Counted from the stretch's first letter, positions 33,531 through 44,577 are shown. The stretch is 64,000 nt of DNA from Dendrolimus kikuchii (GCA_019925095.2 CM034412.1:10950001-11014000), one strand, 5' to 3'. The notes: generated by a model from the letters alone, not told the origin. Program-made: numbers and translations.

Positions 33531-34137
33531 ACTGACATGAGGTAACAAATCGAAAGGTACTTATATATAACTTATAAATGCCTAGTGTGATATCTTACTG
33601 TAATATAAATCTTATAAATTGTTATTATATTCTACTTTCCCACTAAATACAGTAAATATAAACAGGACGTAACTAGAAATGATTCGTTTGATTGATAAGT
33701 TATTAGGTTGTAAGATTTTTTTTATTACATTTGAATTTATCACGTAATGAAAATAAAAATACAAATTGCAGTGTTCAGTAGAAGAGTAGACGAATTATAC
33801 ATGTTTTAATTATATATAAGTCCACATATCCATACGGCGTACAAGAATTATAGTGCCTTATACAAGTTGTATAAAATGTGCAAGTATTGTTTTTTGACAA
33901 GAGATATAAATAAATTCAAATAATGAAATTCAATATAAATGTCATGCAGCCTCGATTATGTCTTTTTCCAATTAAAATTTTCATGCACCGAATACAAATA
34001 TTTCTTCAATAAGCGATTGTGCAGATTGATTTTAAATTTTTTTTAATAAATTTAGATAAGTAAATTATTAAATATTTTTACCATGCAAAATAATTTAAGG
34101 AAAGAAATAAAAGAAAACACATGCAATAGAGAAAAGT
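33531..34137. other. Downstream flank of Osiris gene 2
   Basis: AT-rich, no repeat or further exon recognised. A Tyr-rich tail exon for gene 2 was looked for on the - strand here and not found. Confidence 0.4.
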
Positions 34138-34143
34138 TTTATT
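34138..34143 (-). terminator. Candidate polyadenylation signal, Osiris gene 2
   Basis: AATAAA on the - strand, 7 bases after the TAG stop at 34153-34151. This favours use of that stop and a very short 3' UTR. Confidence 0.5.
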
Positions 34144-34150
34144 CATGCAA

Positions 34151-34377
34151 CTAGTCAGTCACCTGAGGAGAGAACAGTTTCTTCATTCCAATGATGGTTG
34201 CCAGGAGTAATGCGATCTTCGAGATTAGGAGGGCCTTGCCGACCATGAGAGTTAGACCCTTGAAGGTCAAAGCTCCTAAGAGCCCAAACTTCACGGCAGC
34301 GGCTGCGAGGAACGGCCCAATGTGCTTATCACGCTTTCTACCTGATTCTATTTCCTTTGGCGCCTTCATTGACACTC
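34151..34377 (-). CDS. Osiris family protein (gene 2), membrane and C-terminal exon
   Basis: The acceptor AAATTCCAG|GA is followed by two bases completing a Gly codon with the G that ends the exon at 38789. The frame reads GVSMKAPKEIESGRKRDKH, then a hydrophobic region of about 45 residues (FLAAAAVKFGLLGALTF, LLISKIALLLATIIGMKKL), the DUF1676 membrane segment. It ends FSPQVTD-stop soon after. Most Osiris proteins carry a longer Tyr-rich tail after this segment. The sequence CAG|GTGACT at 34165-34159 is a possible alternative donor that would bypass the stop in phase 0, but no tail exon was found and a polyadenylation signal follows at once. Confidence 0.88.
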
Positions 34378-34447
34378 CTGGAATTTGAAAATTGTTTAGA
34401 ATATTAGTCTTATTAATAAATTATATAGAATAGATATAGAAAGAAGA

Positions 34448-35020
34448 GTGAATTTGGGGAATAGTGTGAATGGAGCGTTAGGTAAACTTCTAGGCGCTAA
34501 GAACCTCAGCCAGAAGGCCCAGCTTGCCATACACAACGCAGTGCTGGTACCTACACTCACGTATGGAAGCGAGAGTTGGGTATGGAAGAGAGAGCATGAA
34601 AGTAGAGTAAACGCGGTCGAGATGCGAGCACTGCGCAAAATCTGCGGAGTGACGCTCGCGGACCGCGTTCGTAATACCGAGGTAAGAAAGAGAGTGTCGG
34701 GGTGAAGGTAAGGAAAGGAATGCTCCGGTGGTTCGGGCATGTGGAAAGAATGCATGATGAAAGAATGACTATGAATTACAATGCAAAAGTGGATGGATGC
34801 AGAAGTCGTGGAAGGCCACGACACACCTTCCATGATCAAATTGATCGTGTACTAGCAGAAGGTGATGTCAGGAGCCTTAAGAACAGACGAGCGTGCATGA
34901 CAAGGGTTATGAATGTGAAAGAAGCAAGTGAGATGTGTAAGAATAAGCCTAAATGGCGCTCTGTTGTTCGTGCCTACCCCGCAAGGGAACTGGCTTGAAG
35001 TTATGTATGTATGTATGTAT
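34448..35020 (+). mobile_element. RTE-like LINE, 3' part with frameshift
   Basis: The same family as 32947-33530. The first frame runs to about 34705, then shifts after VRKRVSG owing to a deletion relative to the 32947 copy, and the second frame continues with MLRWFGHVERMHDERM to ARELA and a (TATG)n tail. It sits in the gene 2 intron, antisense to the gene. Confidence 0.85.
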
Positions 35021-35711
35021 TAATAAATTAGGATACGCCCGCGACTTCATCTACGTTGGACGGAATAAGTTAATTTATACGTTTCCTAACAACTAGAAAC
35101 CACTCCCGCACAAAATCCTGCGGCATTCTCGGGACACAAACTATCACAGTTTTTATACCAGGCTATCGATCAGTGAAAATATTACATCGGAATCAGTTTT
35201 ATTTTTTCAAATAGGCCACTTTACTCGTAAACCGTTCCCAAGAAAATTCTCTTGGGACACCGGGGATATCAAGTACCGCAGATTTGAAGTCCGGGAATTT
35301 GCTGTCGCTGAACGAGAACCACATCGAAAACAGGCCACTTTTACAGTTTTATAGTATTACAGATTTTAGATTAAATGTGTGTCTCTGTTTGTTCAGGATT
35401 CACGCAAAAATTACTGGGCCGATTCCTATGCGGTTTCGTTGAGCGACAGCAAATTATTGCACTTGTCTGCTGTGCTTTTGATCTTAGGAATTCCGCGGGG
35501 ATTTTCTTGTTTTTTTTATACCGACGCAATATTTCCACTTATTCTAATTTTCTGTGTAAAACAATTTTGCTTGCTAGCCATTTGACGTGGATGAATGCGT
35601 ATCTAATCCTAGTTTTATATTAATATTGTAGACTACTAGTGTTTGTTAGTGAATTGCAAATACCATAGCAAAACAACACGACCGCGACACTATTATTAGT
35701 ATATTATTATA

Positions 35712-36020
35712 TTTATCCGTGCAGCAACGGAGAAAGAATACAATTTCCTGCTGCCGGGCGGCCTGTCGTAAGAGGCGACTTAACAACCCACAGCCAGGTG
35801 GTAGGGCATTTGCCCGACTGGATGGCTACCACCCCTGGTCTAAAGTATGTCGCCATAACAACCTTGAGTTGTGTTCCGGCATGAGTGACCAGGTTCCAGT
35901 CTCCCTTAAGAGAGCAGCAGTGCATCTGTAGCAACTTTGGTGTTGCAAATGTCCATAGGCGATGATAACCGCTTTCCATCAAGTGGACCGTCTGCTTGTC
36001 TGCTGATCTCCTGCAATAAA
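35712..36020 (+). repeat. SINE-like retroposon, family A, full length
   Basis: Complete head ('ttatccgtgcagcaacggag'), body and A-rich tail ('cctgcaataaaaaaataata'). In gene 2 intron, antisense. Confidence 0.85.
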
Positions 36021-36146
36021 AAAATAATAATAAATAAATATCATATCTGTCTGTTCCACGGGAAGGAATCCAATGAATATAAAATATAAAAATCTTCGGA
36101 CAATATCGTCTCAATCGTAGGTTATCCTGATTTTGGTATTCTGCTA

Positions 36147-36412
36147 ATTACATATGCGTGCCGCGGGCACGCCACTCTATATTGAGATAATAATACTCAA
36201 GTACGCGCGAAATAAATTGTTAGAATTTTGGTAGCTTTTCAATATTCATTTCAGTTACCGCCGTTTCGGCTAATGGTAATAGCATTTTTTTCTATTATTA
36301 TACCGCCGCGACGATATCTAGGAGATATTGTGGATATAGTAGAATACGAATTTTTGACACTATCGCAGTGGAATCGTACTTTGAATATCTTCGCAACACC
36401 ATGACATTGAAA
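36147..36412 (+). repeat. Repeat unit H, second copy
   Basis: A + strand reading PRRYLGDIVDIVEYEFLTLS QWNRTLNI resembles the - strand frame at 7353-7658, but ends at a TGA soon after. 'gggcacgccactctat' lies at its left as in the other copy. Confidence 0.5.
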
Positions 36413-36559
36413 TAGCAGAATTGGGCCCTTGAACTGATTTAAATGGAACTCGATACACATCACCAACACAAAGACCATCTCCATAAATGACGTTCTTTCC
36501 GAGGGTTACACGAATTTATAGCGAAATTATCAAATCATTACAAATACTTTACAAGAAAC

Positions 36560-36770
36560 AAACGGCATAATAAAACTACGTTTTAACGGTTTTCAGCGCG
36601 GCATTTTATTTGATTTTTATTATTCCGACGTTTCGGCCACTTTTCAGTAGCCGTGCTCACGGAAGACAAAGATGTCGAATGTATTGTTAAAGTTTTATTT
36701 AGCGTACCGCCAATTTGTACATTTTGATTATTTACTTTTAATTCTTGTTTACGGTTATTATCTTCTATAG
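36560..36770 (+). repeat. Interspersed repeat, family D
   Basis: 'attccgacgtttcggccact', 'gtagccgtgctcacggaaga' and 'gacaaagatgtcgaatg' as in the copies at 16254 and 19075. Confidence 0.65.
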
Positions 36771-36879
36771 ATCTAATAAAATTGTAGAGATCGAATTTCT
36801 GTACAATGAAAAAAAAATGGTAAAGACCGAGTCAGGGCAATGTAAGAAGTGAAATAGAACTATTTTAGATTGTTTTTTA

Positions 36880-37080
36880 ATTTTTTGTTTTTCTGTGTGT
36901 CTGTTTGTACCGGCTAATCTCCGAAACGACTGTACCGATTTAAATGAAATTTTGTATGGTGGTAGCTTATATCCCTGGTCAACACATAGGATACTTTTGA
37001 TCCCGAAAAATTAAAGAGTTCCCGTGGGATAATTAAAAAACCGCACCACGCTGACGAAGTCGCGGACATCAGCTAGTTTA
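36880..37080 (+). repeat. Short interspersed repeat, family G-like
   Basis: 'tgtgtctgtttgtaccggct', 'gtaccgatttaaatgaaatt' and the end 'gtcgcggacatcagctagtt'. Confidence 0.6.
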
Positions 37081-37412
37081 CTCTATGGGAGCTTAATCTA
37101 ATTTACCACCGAATCGCAACATGTTGTGTACAGACGACAGTATAAATTCTTTATTACATCCCTTAAAACGCAAAAGAGCAATTCTTAACTCACACATACA
37201 TAGTTAATTATTTATCTTAAGCCCGTATAGTTTAATCTTCATTAAAACAAGCTCAGTCGGCTTTTAATTATGTACTGTTAATTACAAACGCTAATTTACG
37301 CACGTAGTACACAGAATAATTAATGATAACATATATGCATAAGTACTTTATGCTTTTCTTTTTGGGATGGTTATAGATGTTGCAAAGTGTTCATTTGTTC
37401 CTATGTATTAAG

Positions 37413-38365
37413 TAGTGATGCCAAGAATATTCGGCTGCTATTCGGCTTCAGCCGAATACTATATACTAGATATAGATAGAGTTGGAAATGTTTTGAAGGT
37501 TTTCGTTAATACTTCAAATGTCGTGTTTTAAAGCTTAAATATATTAAATATATAACGATATAACATATGAAATGTGACGTCAAGAAATTTAAAATCCCTT
37601 CCACTCCTTGTCATACTTGTTTCACTTCTACTGCATGTGAACTACACAGACACAATATATTTTAAATATAGGTCCGCGTTTTGACTGACATTGAATCCAA
37701 TGTCAGGTGAAAATGCAATCTAAGATTGAACCCTTATCTAGAAGATAACTATTCACGCGAGACTTGCAGACAGCTAAATTGAATGTGATTCGGCCGAATA
37801 TTGACTACCAAATCGTCAAAAGTAATGCGCATGTTGCTCAAAATTATCTTAATTATCTATATTTCCATCAAATATTGATAGTTAAAAAACTTTTTAACAG
37901 TGTTAAATGCGATTTTAATTTAATTTTAGTATTATAGAATAGAATAGAATAGAAAACACTACTGTTCACCACATATACATAAAATGAACAATTTACAGTA
38001 GTTATATTAAACAGTAAAAGTAGGAGCAATGGGCGGCCTTATGGCTTTAAAGCGATCTCTTCCTAACAACGCGGGCTATGGATTTTATGAACGGTAGACT
38101 CGCAACTGTATGACGGTGGTGTGCAAATTAAAAACATATTACGTACCGGCCACTTTTTAAAATGTCAGAATAAAAAATCATTTAAAATCAGTTTTATTTA
38201 TGTGTACCTATCATTTGCGAGGACCCAAAAAAAAATCATTAATTATTGTTTCAATACTAAACTGCTACGCGCGAATTTAACATATCTTACGCCGAACATT
38301 CGGCAGCCGAATATTCGGTATTCGGTATTCGGCCAAACCACATTCCACTATTCGTGGCCTCTCTA
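37413..38365. mobile_element. Non-autonomous hAT-like DNA transposon
   Basis: The element starts TAGTGATGCC and ends GGCCTCTCTA, imperfect terminal inverted repeats with TAG/CTA ends. It is flanked by a perfect 8-bp target duplication GTATTAAG (37405-37412 and 38366-38373), as expected for hAT. Subterminal palindromes with 'ccgaatattcgg' occur at both ends. It is about 953 bp, has no transposase, and carries a LINE 3' fragment with 'caatgggcggccttatggct' near 37925-38080. Confidence 0.8.
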
Positions 38366-38629
38366 GTATTAAGGTTTGTCGTAACACCAATGTCCTTGAA
38401 AATTTGAGAGGATTTAAGCACCTGTACCATGGATTTCATAGTCGCGGTCGCTTTTCAGATGCATTATTATTTTATTGTGCATTAAATAAAATAGTAGTAT
38501 ATATATATATAAGAATTGGTGTTGGCTGTACATCCATCAATAATACGATGAGTGCAGATCCGAGGATTCGTATCCATCTGTCCTACTGTCCTATCTGTCC
38601 TACCCACCTTTAGCACAATGATCATAAGG

Positions 38630-38780
38630 AACTTCAAGCCGAGGTTTTTCCTATGGGCTACGATAGGGGGTTGTTTAAGAAGGGCCCTATTAAATTAAAG
38701 GTACGAGTGTTGCAAATGCCTACAGGTGACAGTAATCACTATCTATCAAGTGGGTTGTCTGCTTGCTTCATGAAATAAAA
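38630..38780 (+). repeat. Degenerate family A retroposon next to exon
   Basis: 'gtgttgcaaatgcctacagg', 'gtgggttgtctgcttgcttc' and an A-rich end at 38780. The end lies only a few bases from the donor of the exon at 38988-38789. Confidence 0.5.
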
Positions 38781-38788
38781 AAGCTTAC

Positions 38789-38988
38789 CGACTCCGAGGC
38801 TGCCATCCTTTTCTTGCTTCCCGGAGATCACCACATCAGCGTCATCGAAGATTCTGTACCTCAGCGACCTGGTGGTAGCATAGGTCCATAGCTTGTCCAA
38901 AATAAGCTGCTGTGCCTTATCTTCTAGAGACGTGCCAGCTCGCGCTAGGGATTCAGGTTTTATTGTTACTTCCGCTGCTTTGCCGTTG
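38789..38988 (-). CDS. Osiris family protein (gene 2), middle exon
   Basis: 200-base exon with acceptor AATTTCAG|C and donor GTCG|GTAAGC. The first base completes a Ser codon with AG from the exon at 44578. The frame reads NGKAAEVTIKPESLARAGTS, then LEDKAQQLILDKLWTYATTR, SLRYRIFDDADVVISGKQEK, and ends LGV plus one base. The last base joins GA at 34377 to give Gly. The DKLWTYATTRSLRYRIFDDA pattern (W, SLRY-RI) fits the mid part of DUF1676, before the membrane segment. Exon phases 2-1 link all three exons without a stop. Confidence 0.88.
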
Positions 38989-39344
38989 CTGAAATTAAGT
39001 TTTATGGAGTCATTAGTATTAATTAACTAGAGTTTCATTTCGAATTCACATCATGATCGTTTTTAACACGGATATAATGAGAAGGCTCAAAAGGACAAAA
39101 CTGTTTGAACTAGTACTATAAACAAAACTAAAGCGTAGTGTACTGGGCTAACTTATTAATGAACACATGAACAAAGTGTCCTCTCCTTAATAGAGATAAT
39201 AATAAAAGTGCTAATGAGCGCGCTTAATATCAAACTAAAACTAACTTAAAACATATAATTAAATACTAAAAATAAATTAACTTATAAATATAAACTTAAA
39301 AATAAACTACAAACTACATAAAAACTAAAACTAAATAAAAAAGG
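38989..39344. other. Intron of gene 2, AT-rich
   Basis: Mostly short AT-rich repeats of 'aaactaaaa...' type near 39230-39345, which may be the 3' end of the adjacent LINE fragment. Confidence 0.4.
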
Positions 39345-39850
39345 GAAAAACGCCTAAAAATAAGTTAATGGTCCCAAACCACTGTCATTTTCCGGGAACG
39401 TTCCCAGAAGGCTGGCGGCGTTACCACGTTGTATAGCAACGCTTAATCTTTGAGCAAAATAGACGCCAGCCTTCTGGTCGCGTGTGGCGTCTACCAGACG
39501 TTTGGCGACGTCACGGTAGACCTTTAGGGCGTCAGGACCCCACGGACCCAGAGTTTCCACCCCAAATGCCGCAAATGTGTAACCATTTCCAATTGTGGCA
39601 TATTTGCGGCGCTTGAGAGCCTCCTGTTCGGCTGCAGCAGAACCGGCGGTACTGCACGTACTTGAAAGATGGGACTGCCGCGTGTCGGGAAATTCTACCG
39701 GCGCTTCTACTGCAGGATAGTCCGTGGTGTCCCAAACGTTCCACACTATCCCCGCATTTTACAGAGGTGTGGGACCACACAGGTTGCCCCCAGGCGAATG
39801 CTGACACACTATCTGAAGGTCGCGTCTTCTAAAAGTGTGCCAAGATTCGC
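39345..39850 (-). mobile_element. LINE ORF2 C-terminal fragment
   Basis: The - strand encodes SVKCGDSVERLGHHGLSC SR, a Cys/His-containing motif found near LINE C-termini, then after a frameshift FAAFGVETLGPWGPDALKVY and AQRLSVAIQRGNAASLLGTF. These are characteristic of a non-LTR retrotransposon C-terminal domain. The copy is frameshifted and truncated at the N-terminal side. Confidence 0.75.
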
Positions 39851-40860
39851 CGAGGGCAACGCCTTTATTTTTAGTATTTAATTATATGTAGTTAGTTTTA
39901 GTTTGATATTAATTGTTATTTTAATTTAATACTCATGTGAATAGTAATAAAATTAATTTCATCTTTTTAGATTAGATTGTAATATTAATGTGGTATTTTT
40001 CGATACGACATTTATGGAAAAAAATATAGTTTACTAGTGAACATAAGGCTAGCCAAGCTTACGTCCTTTATTTTATGTTCCACTTCTTTGGGTAATCAGC
40101 GTCTACCGGCAACCTTACCAAGTTCGTAGGCATCTTACACTACATTTCCCGAGACGTGGTCTTCACTCCAGAACTCAACCACTCTCATCAACCCTGAGAT
40201 CTATCTCAAGACCGATAGAATTCTTGTGATAGATCACTGGACATAATTATCACAAAAAATAACATTTGCAACAAAAAACTATTTCGATTCAAATGTCGCT
40301 TATGACAAATTGGATGTAATAGCTTAATATCTATAATATTGTAAGTGTATTCTTTTGTTTCTTACATTTTTTGTGTTTCTCTGTTTGTTCGGGATTTATG
40401 TAAAACCTACTGAGCCGATTTTTATGCGGTAAATTCTGCGACTTAAAATCTGCGGTACTTGATATATCGAGAATCTTACGGGAGTTGTTTTGGATGAGGT
40501 TTAAATTGCCAGGTCGAAAAAATAATTATTCCGATGCTAAATTTTCACTGATCAATAAAATCTTTAGTAATTTTATTTGTGTATGCCTTTAGTAACATCC
40601 CGAGTTTTACGGCAATTTCCAGAATTTATGTATTTTCGTACTAAAAATCTATTACTCTGCTGAAAATAACCTTTTATTTTATATTTAGCAAAATAACTGT
40701 AATCTTTGTTACCTGTCCAACGCGAACAAAGACGCAGGCAAATGCTAGTATCCATCTATAACTATCCTACTGTGATTTATATCACATTACAAAGAATAAA
40801 TAGTTGACTAAATTATAACAAGGCGTACGAATCGCTTTAAGAATTATAATTGGACGAAGT
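39851..40860. other. Intron of gene 2, decayed sequence
   Basis: Around 40370-40760 lies an interspersed repeat with 'gtttgttcgggatttatgta' and 'actgagccgatttttatgcg'. 40080-40250 is slightly GC-richer but has no supported ORF. The rest is unrecognised. Confidence 0.4.
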
Positions 40861-40867
40861 TAAGTTT

Positions 40868-41108
40868 TTTATTTTTTTTATTGCAGGAGTTCAGCAGACA
40901 GGCAGACGGCCCACTTGATGGAAAGCGGTTACCATCGCCTATGGACATTTGCAACACCAAAGTTGCTACAAATGCGCTGCTGCTCTCTTGAGGGAGACTG
41001 GAACCTGGTCACTAATGCCGGAACACAACTCAAGGTTGTTATGGCGACATACTTTAGTCTAGGGGTGGTAGCCATCCAGTGGGGCAAATGCCCTACCTAC
41101 CACCTGGC
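40868..41108 (-). repeat. SINE-like retroposon, family A
   Basis: T-rich left end, body to 'gccctacctaccacctgg'. Head missing. Sense to Osiris gene 2, in its intron. Confidence 0.8.
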
Positions 41109-41404
41109 AAAATGAGGGAGTAAGTGAAAAGGATTCAATAGACATTTAGTAATTTTCAAGATATTTGAGTTTAAAGTTTGGCATGTGTATTTCTTCATCG
41201 ATACTATGTGCTGTGAACATATTATAATTATTGAATGAGACTGAAAACTTTTCAAAGTTTTAACTTTCTATATCTTATGAAATGATTGATTAAATTATCA
41301 CAAAGCGTACAAATTGCTTTCATACTGTTGTACTGTTACTGTTTTGCCATTTTGGAGATATTTGAATTTAAAATTTAGTTAAATATTTCTTTATCGACGA
41401 TCGA

Positions 41405-41597
41405 CGACGATCAATTGATCGTGTACTAGCAGAAGGTGATGTCAGGAGCCTTAAGAACAGACGAGCTTGCATGACAAGAGTTATGAATGTCAAAGAGGCA
41501 AGTGAGGTGTGTAAGAATAAGCCTAAATGGCACTCTGTTGTTCGTGCCTACCCCGCAAGGGAACTGGCGTGAAGTTATGTATGTATGTATGTATGTA
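41405..41597 (+). repeat. RTE-like LINE, 3' end fragment
   Basis: From 'gatcaattgatcgtgtacta' to ARELA and a (TATG)n tail. About 12 bases ('tatttctttatcga') occur on both sides, a likely target-site duplication, unless they belong to the underlying local repeat. Confidence 0.8.
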
Positions 41598-41599
41598 TT

Positions 41600-42042
41600 T
41601 CTTTATCGATGCAGTATGCTGTAAAATTACTGAAATTATTTAATGGAACCGAAAAAAAATTAAATTATATGTTTACATTTAGTATCCAAAATTACGCTTA
41701 ATGCCATGTTTGAAATGACATTTATGACTTTCGGTCTTTTCCGTTTCATATTACTCTCAATAAGACTATCCGAAATTGATATTTACATCTGTGTTGGTAC
41801 CTCATGCCGATAAAAATGTAATGATATTGGATGTTAGTAGAACTTTTTTTCTAGACCAATGTATCGACCTAGAATAGCCATAATCAACATTTTTTTATAA
41901 GGGCCACATAGATGAATTATCTAGATAAGGTACCGCAAGCCACAATATTGATTTATTTAGGTGTCTTTATTTGATACCTACAAGTTTATATCCATTTTTA
42001 CTGTACTACCCTCTATGTAAATATTAATTGAAATGATGCATA
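41600..42042. other. Intron of gene 2, AT-rich
   Basis: No feature recognised beyond the local repeat flanking the LINE at its left. Confidence 0.4.
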
Positions 42043-42676
42043 TGTCGGGTTCACGCCGGGAGCGAACGAATGACGCTTCAAGAATAACACAATAATAATC
42101 TGAAGTATTGTAATCAAAGTTTATTACACTATAATTATTACAATTACGATATTAAATATTGCACAATAATACACAGAAATATTAAGACAACTCCAAGAGT
42201 TACATCCACACTTGTCAGGTATCGAGCAGCAATTTGCCCGTCAAGAATACTGCGATTATCAAGCAGTAATTATCTACCAATTATATTCTGTGCTCCTCGT
42301 CCAAGACTACCAATGTAGACTGTCAGTGTAGATTGCTGATTGTAGACCTCCGGTTCAAGACTGCCGGTTGAAGACTATCCCTCCTCTGCCCGAACACCGC
42401 GTATTTAACAGGTCGCCGTAGCGCGCCGCAGTGACACCATCCGCTAATGCTGTGGCGCCACTTCAGTTATACTTCCTTCATAAAATCAACTTCCGCCATA
42501 CGTATTAACTTCCAACATCCGGTTACTCCATTTCCGATATCTGTTAGTTTAATAATAAATGCTTCTACATTGACATCCGGTTAAACAACTTCCAATTACT
42601 ACATGAAAGAACACTATCCGGTTATTGACTACTTCCGTCATACGGTTATTTTATAATAACAAATACGATTCCTACA
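42043..42676 (-). mobile_element. Solo LTR of an LTR retrotransposon
   Basis: The 634-bp unit begins TGTCGGGTTC and ends GATTCCTACA on the + strand (TG...CA ends) and is flanked by the 4-bp target duplication CATA (42039-42042 and 42677-42680). On the - strand a TATA-like box is near 42410, AATAAA near 42120, and several CCGG-containing repeats (such as atccggttat) lie in the U3-like part, which gives the orientation. No internal coding region is attached. Confidence 0.65.
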
Positions 42677-42719
42677 CATACATGTATAGGACACCTTGTA
42701 TTTATGTTTCATGCTAATT

Positions 42720-42965
42720 ACTACTTTAGTTTATATTAAGGAAATCAGGTAAACAGGCTTGCGGCCCACCTGATAGCAAATGTTTTTCATGGTTTATGGA
42801 TTATTGCAACAGCAAGTGTTGCCAATGTCGATCCATTATATTATGTATTACGCCAGGTGGGCTACTCACAAAAGCTCGTTGTGCCGTAGGTTGAGTATAG
42901 CCCACCTAAAGGATCTGGTTGATTTACTTAATAATACTAATAAATATAATATATATATAATAATA
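42720..42965. repeat. Degenerate retroposon piece
   Basis: 'gtaaacaggcttgcggccca' and 'acctgatagcaaatg' resemble diverged family A sequence. The right part is AT-rich microsatellite-like. Confidence 0.35.
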
Positions 42966-42984
42966 ATAAAATATAATATACTTT

Positions 42985-43350
42985 ATGGCATTTTTTGGGG
43001 CCCATGCAGGGAGTGGAGAGTTACCGTCTGCCCATTTTTCTATGTTCCCTGAACATTGCGACGGGCAGACGCCATAGTCCCCATATTCCCAGACCCATAG
43101 TACCATTAGCAGTTCACCACAATAGCCCGATACTGTTTGTCCTCATTTTCCACAATAGTCCTACACTGGCCGGGGCTTGTCCTTGGGTGCATTACTTTAC
43201 AGTGTAGACAGGGATAATCGCCGGTCAGTATCACGCCACATTTACATTAAATTTATCAAAGGGCTTCTACGTGTTGGCCTTCCCATGGCCCCAAGCAAGC
43301 TCCAAAAGTCCGGACCATTTTTATGGCCCGTGGTCTTGAAAGACATACAA
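42985..43350 (+). repeat. LINE 3'-UTR-like repeat
   Basis: The block 'ttttttggggcccatgcagg' through 'gtagacagggataatcgccg' to 'gtggtcttgaaagacataca' is repeated at 54840-55200. GC-rich, with no intact protein-coding capacity. Confidence 0.7.
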
Positions 43351-43845
43351 TAATATAATAATAAATAATTTTTAGTCGTTTTGTGGATTGATATTTTTAC
43401 GCTTGAATATGTCCAATTGATGTGCAGTGACATGCATCAATACCACCACATTGCATGTATGATTAAATCGCGAAGCTTCGGAATATGCAGAGCTGTTCAA
43501 AAGCTTTGTGAAACGGATTACTACTGCATTCATTAAAATTAATATATTCAAACACGGAAGAGATTTCAAATGGAATCCAATTAAGCCATGATAATTGTAA
43601 TATCGAGCGTTTTCGAGAGTAGGTCGCTTGGAAATTTATGTTATAATAATATTTGCCTAAAACTGACTCCAATTATAACGACCGCTATGTATATCGGAGC
43701 TGTGATTTGTCTTTGTTAACATATAAATAGTTTTTATTGCCAATTGTTGTATTATTGTACTATTGTAAGAAGTTCGTTGGGTGATATAATAATATGAAAG
43801 GGTAGTTTGCATCGATTGCTTCATTATTGGGCTCGTTCCGCCATC
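43351..43845. other. Intron of gene 2, unassigned
   Basis: A - strand open frame of 69 codons (43672-43463) containing RKRSILQLSWLNWIPFEISS was seen but matches nothing I recognise. It may be an old repeat. Confidence 0.3.
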
Positions 43846-43849
43846 GCTT

Positions 43850-44410
43850 GAATATAAAAGCGTGCGGACGGAACGACGAGACAACAATGACGTCATCGCT
43901 CGCGACTTGGGCGTCCCGTCGGTGGAGGAGTTCGTGGTGATGTCGGCGCGTCGGATGTTGGACCCCGGTACATGCGCGACCCCCAGACGGAAGAAGAAAA
44001 ACCTGGCTATCGACCCCACGTGACCTCATTCGCCGAGATTAGGGTGATGTAAGACCTTCGCGATTTATGCCCCTAATGCCACAGATAGTCCACCAGACGG
44101 CAATGATGGCTAACCGAAGCCCGGGAAGGCCATCGAAAGCCAAGATTGGCCAACCAACGCCGCTGACGTAGCCCACGCAAAGCCCGTGAAGGCCATCGAA
44201 AGCCGCGGATTGGCCCGCGCAAGCCGCCGACACCACGGCGGCTCCCACACACAGATACCAGAGGGTAGTGGCCCTCCGAACTGCAGCCGGGGTAAAGAGC
44301 TCCAGCTCGAAGCCCCCTCACCAACACGTCGATCATAACTACGTAGTTGAAGAAAAGAGATTGACTGACGAGACAAGTCTCACTCCAACGTTGGTCGGGT
44401 GGGTCCACTT
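43850..44410 (+). mobile_element. LINE C-terminal and 3' UTR fragment (Jockey-like)
   Basis: The + strand reads RDLGVPSVEEFVVMSARRML and continues for about 25 more codons to a TGA at 44021-44023, fitting the end of a Jockey-type ORF2. GC-rich 3' UTR with internal near-repeats ('aagccgcggattggcccgc', 'aagccaagattggccaacc') follows to about 44410. 5' truncated. Confidence 0.6.
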
Positions 44411-44577
44411 GTTACAGCAGCTATCCTAGGCTAATTATTATGTGAAAATCATAATTGATAACTGACCCCAGATTCGGGTTTCACGCATCGAAATACATAA
44501 GAATACATGAGTCTGATCAAGAGTACAGACAGAATCATGAAAAATTGTATACAATTGCAAAAATATATTTATCATAC

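Larger units (their letters stand above)
34378..38788 (-). other. Intron of Osiris gene 2, repeat-filled
   Basis: 4.4-kb GT-AG intron. It holds an RTE-like LINE (34448-35020), a decayed 'gccgattcctatgcggtt' repeat (about 35030-35640), a family A retroposon, repeat units H, D and G, a hAT element, and a degenerate family A piece touching the exon. Confidence 0.8.

Noticed and set aside
43760..44029. - strand frames of 89-120 codons
   Set aside because: Antisense to a Jockey-like LINE C-terminus on the + strand.
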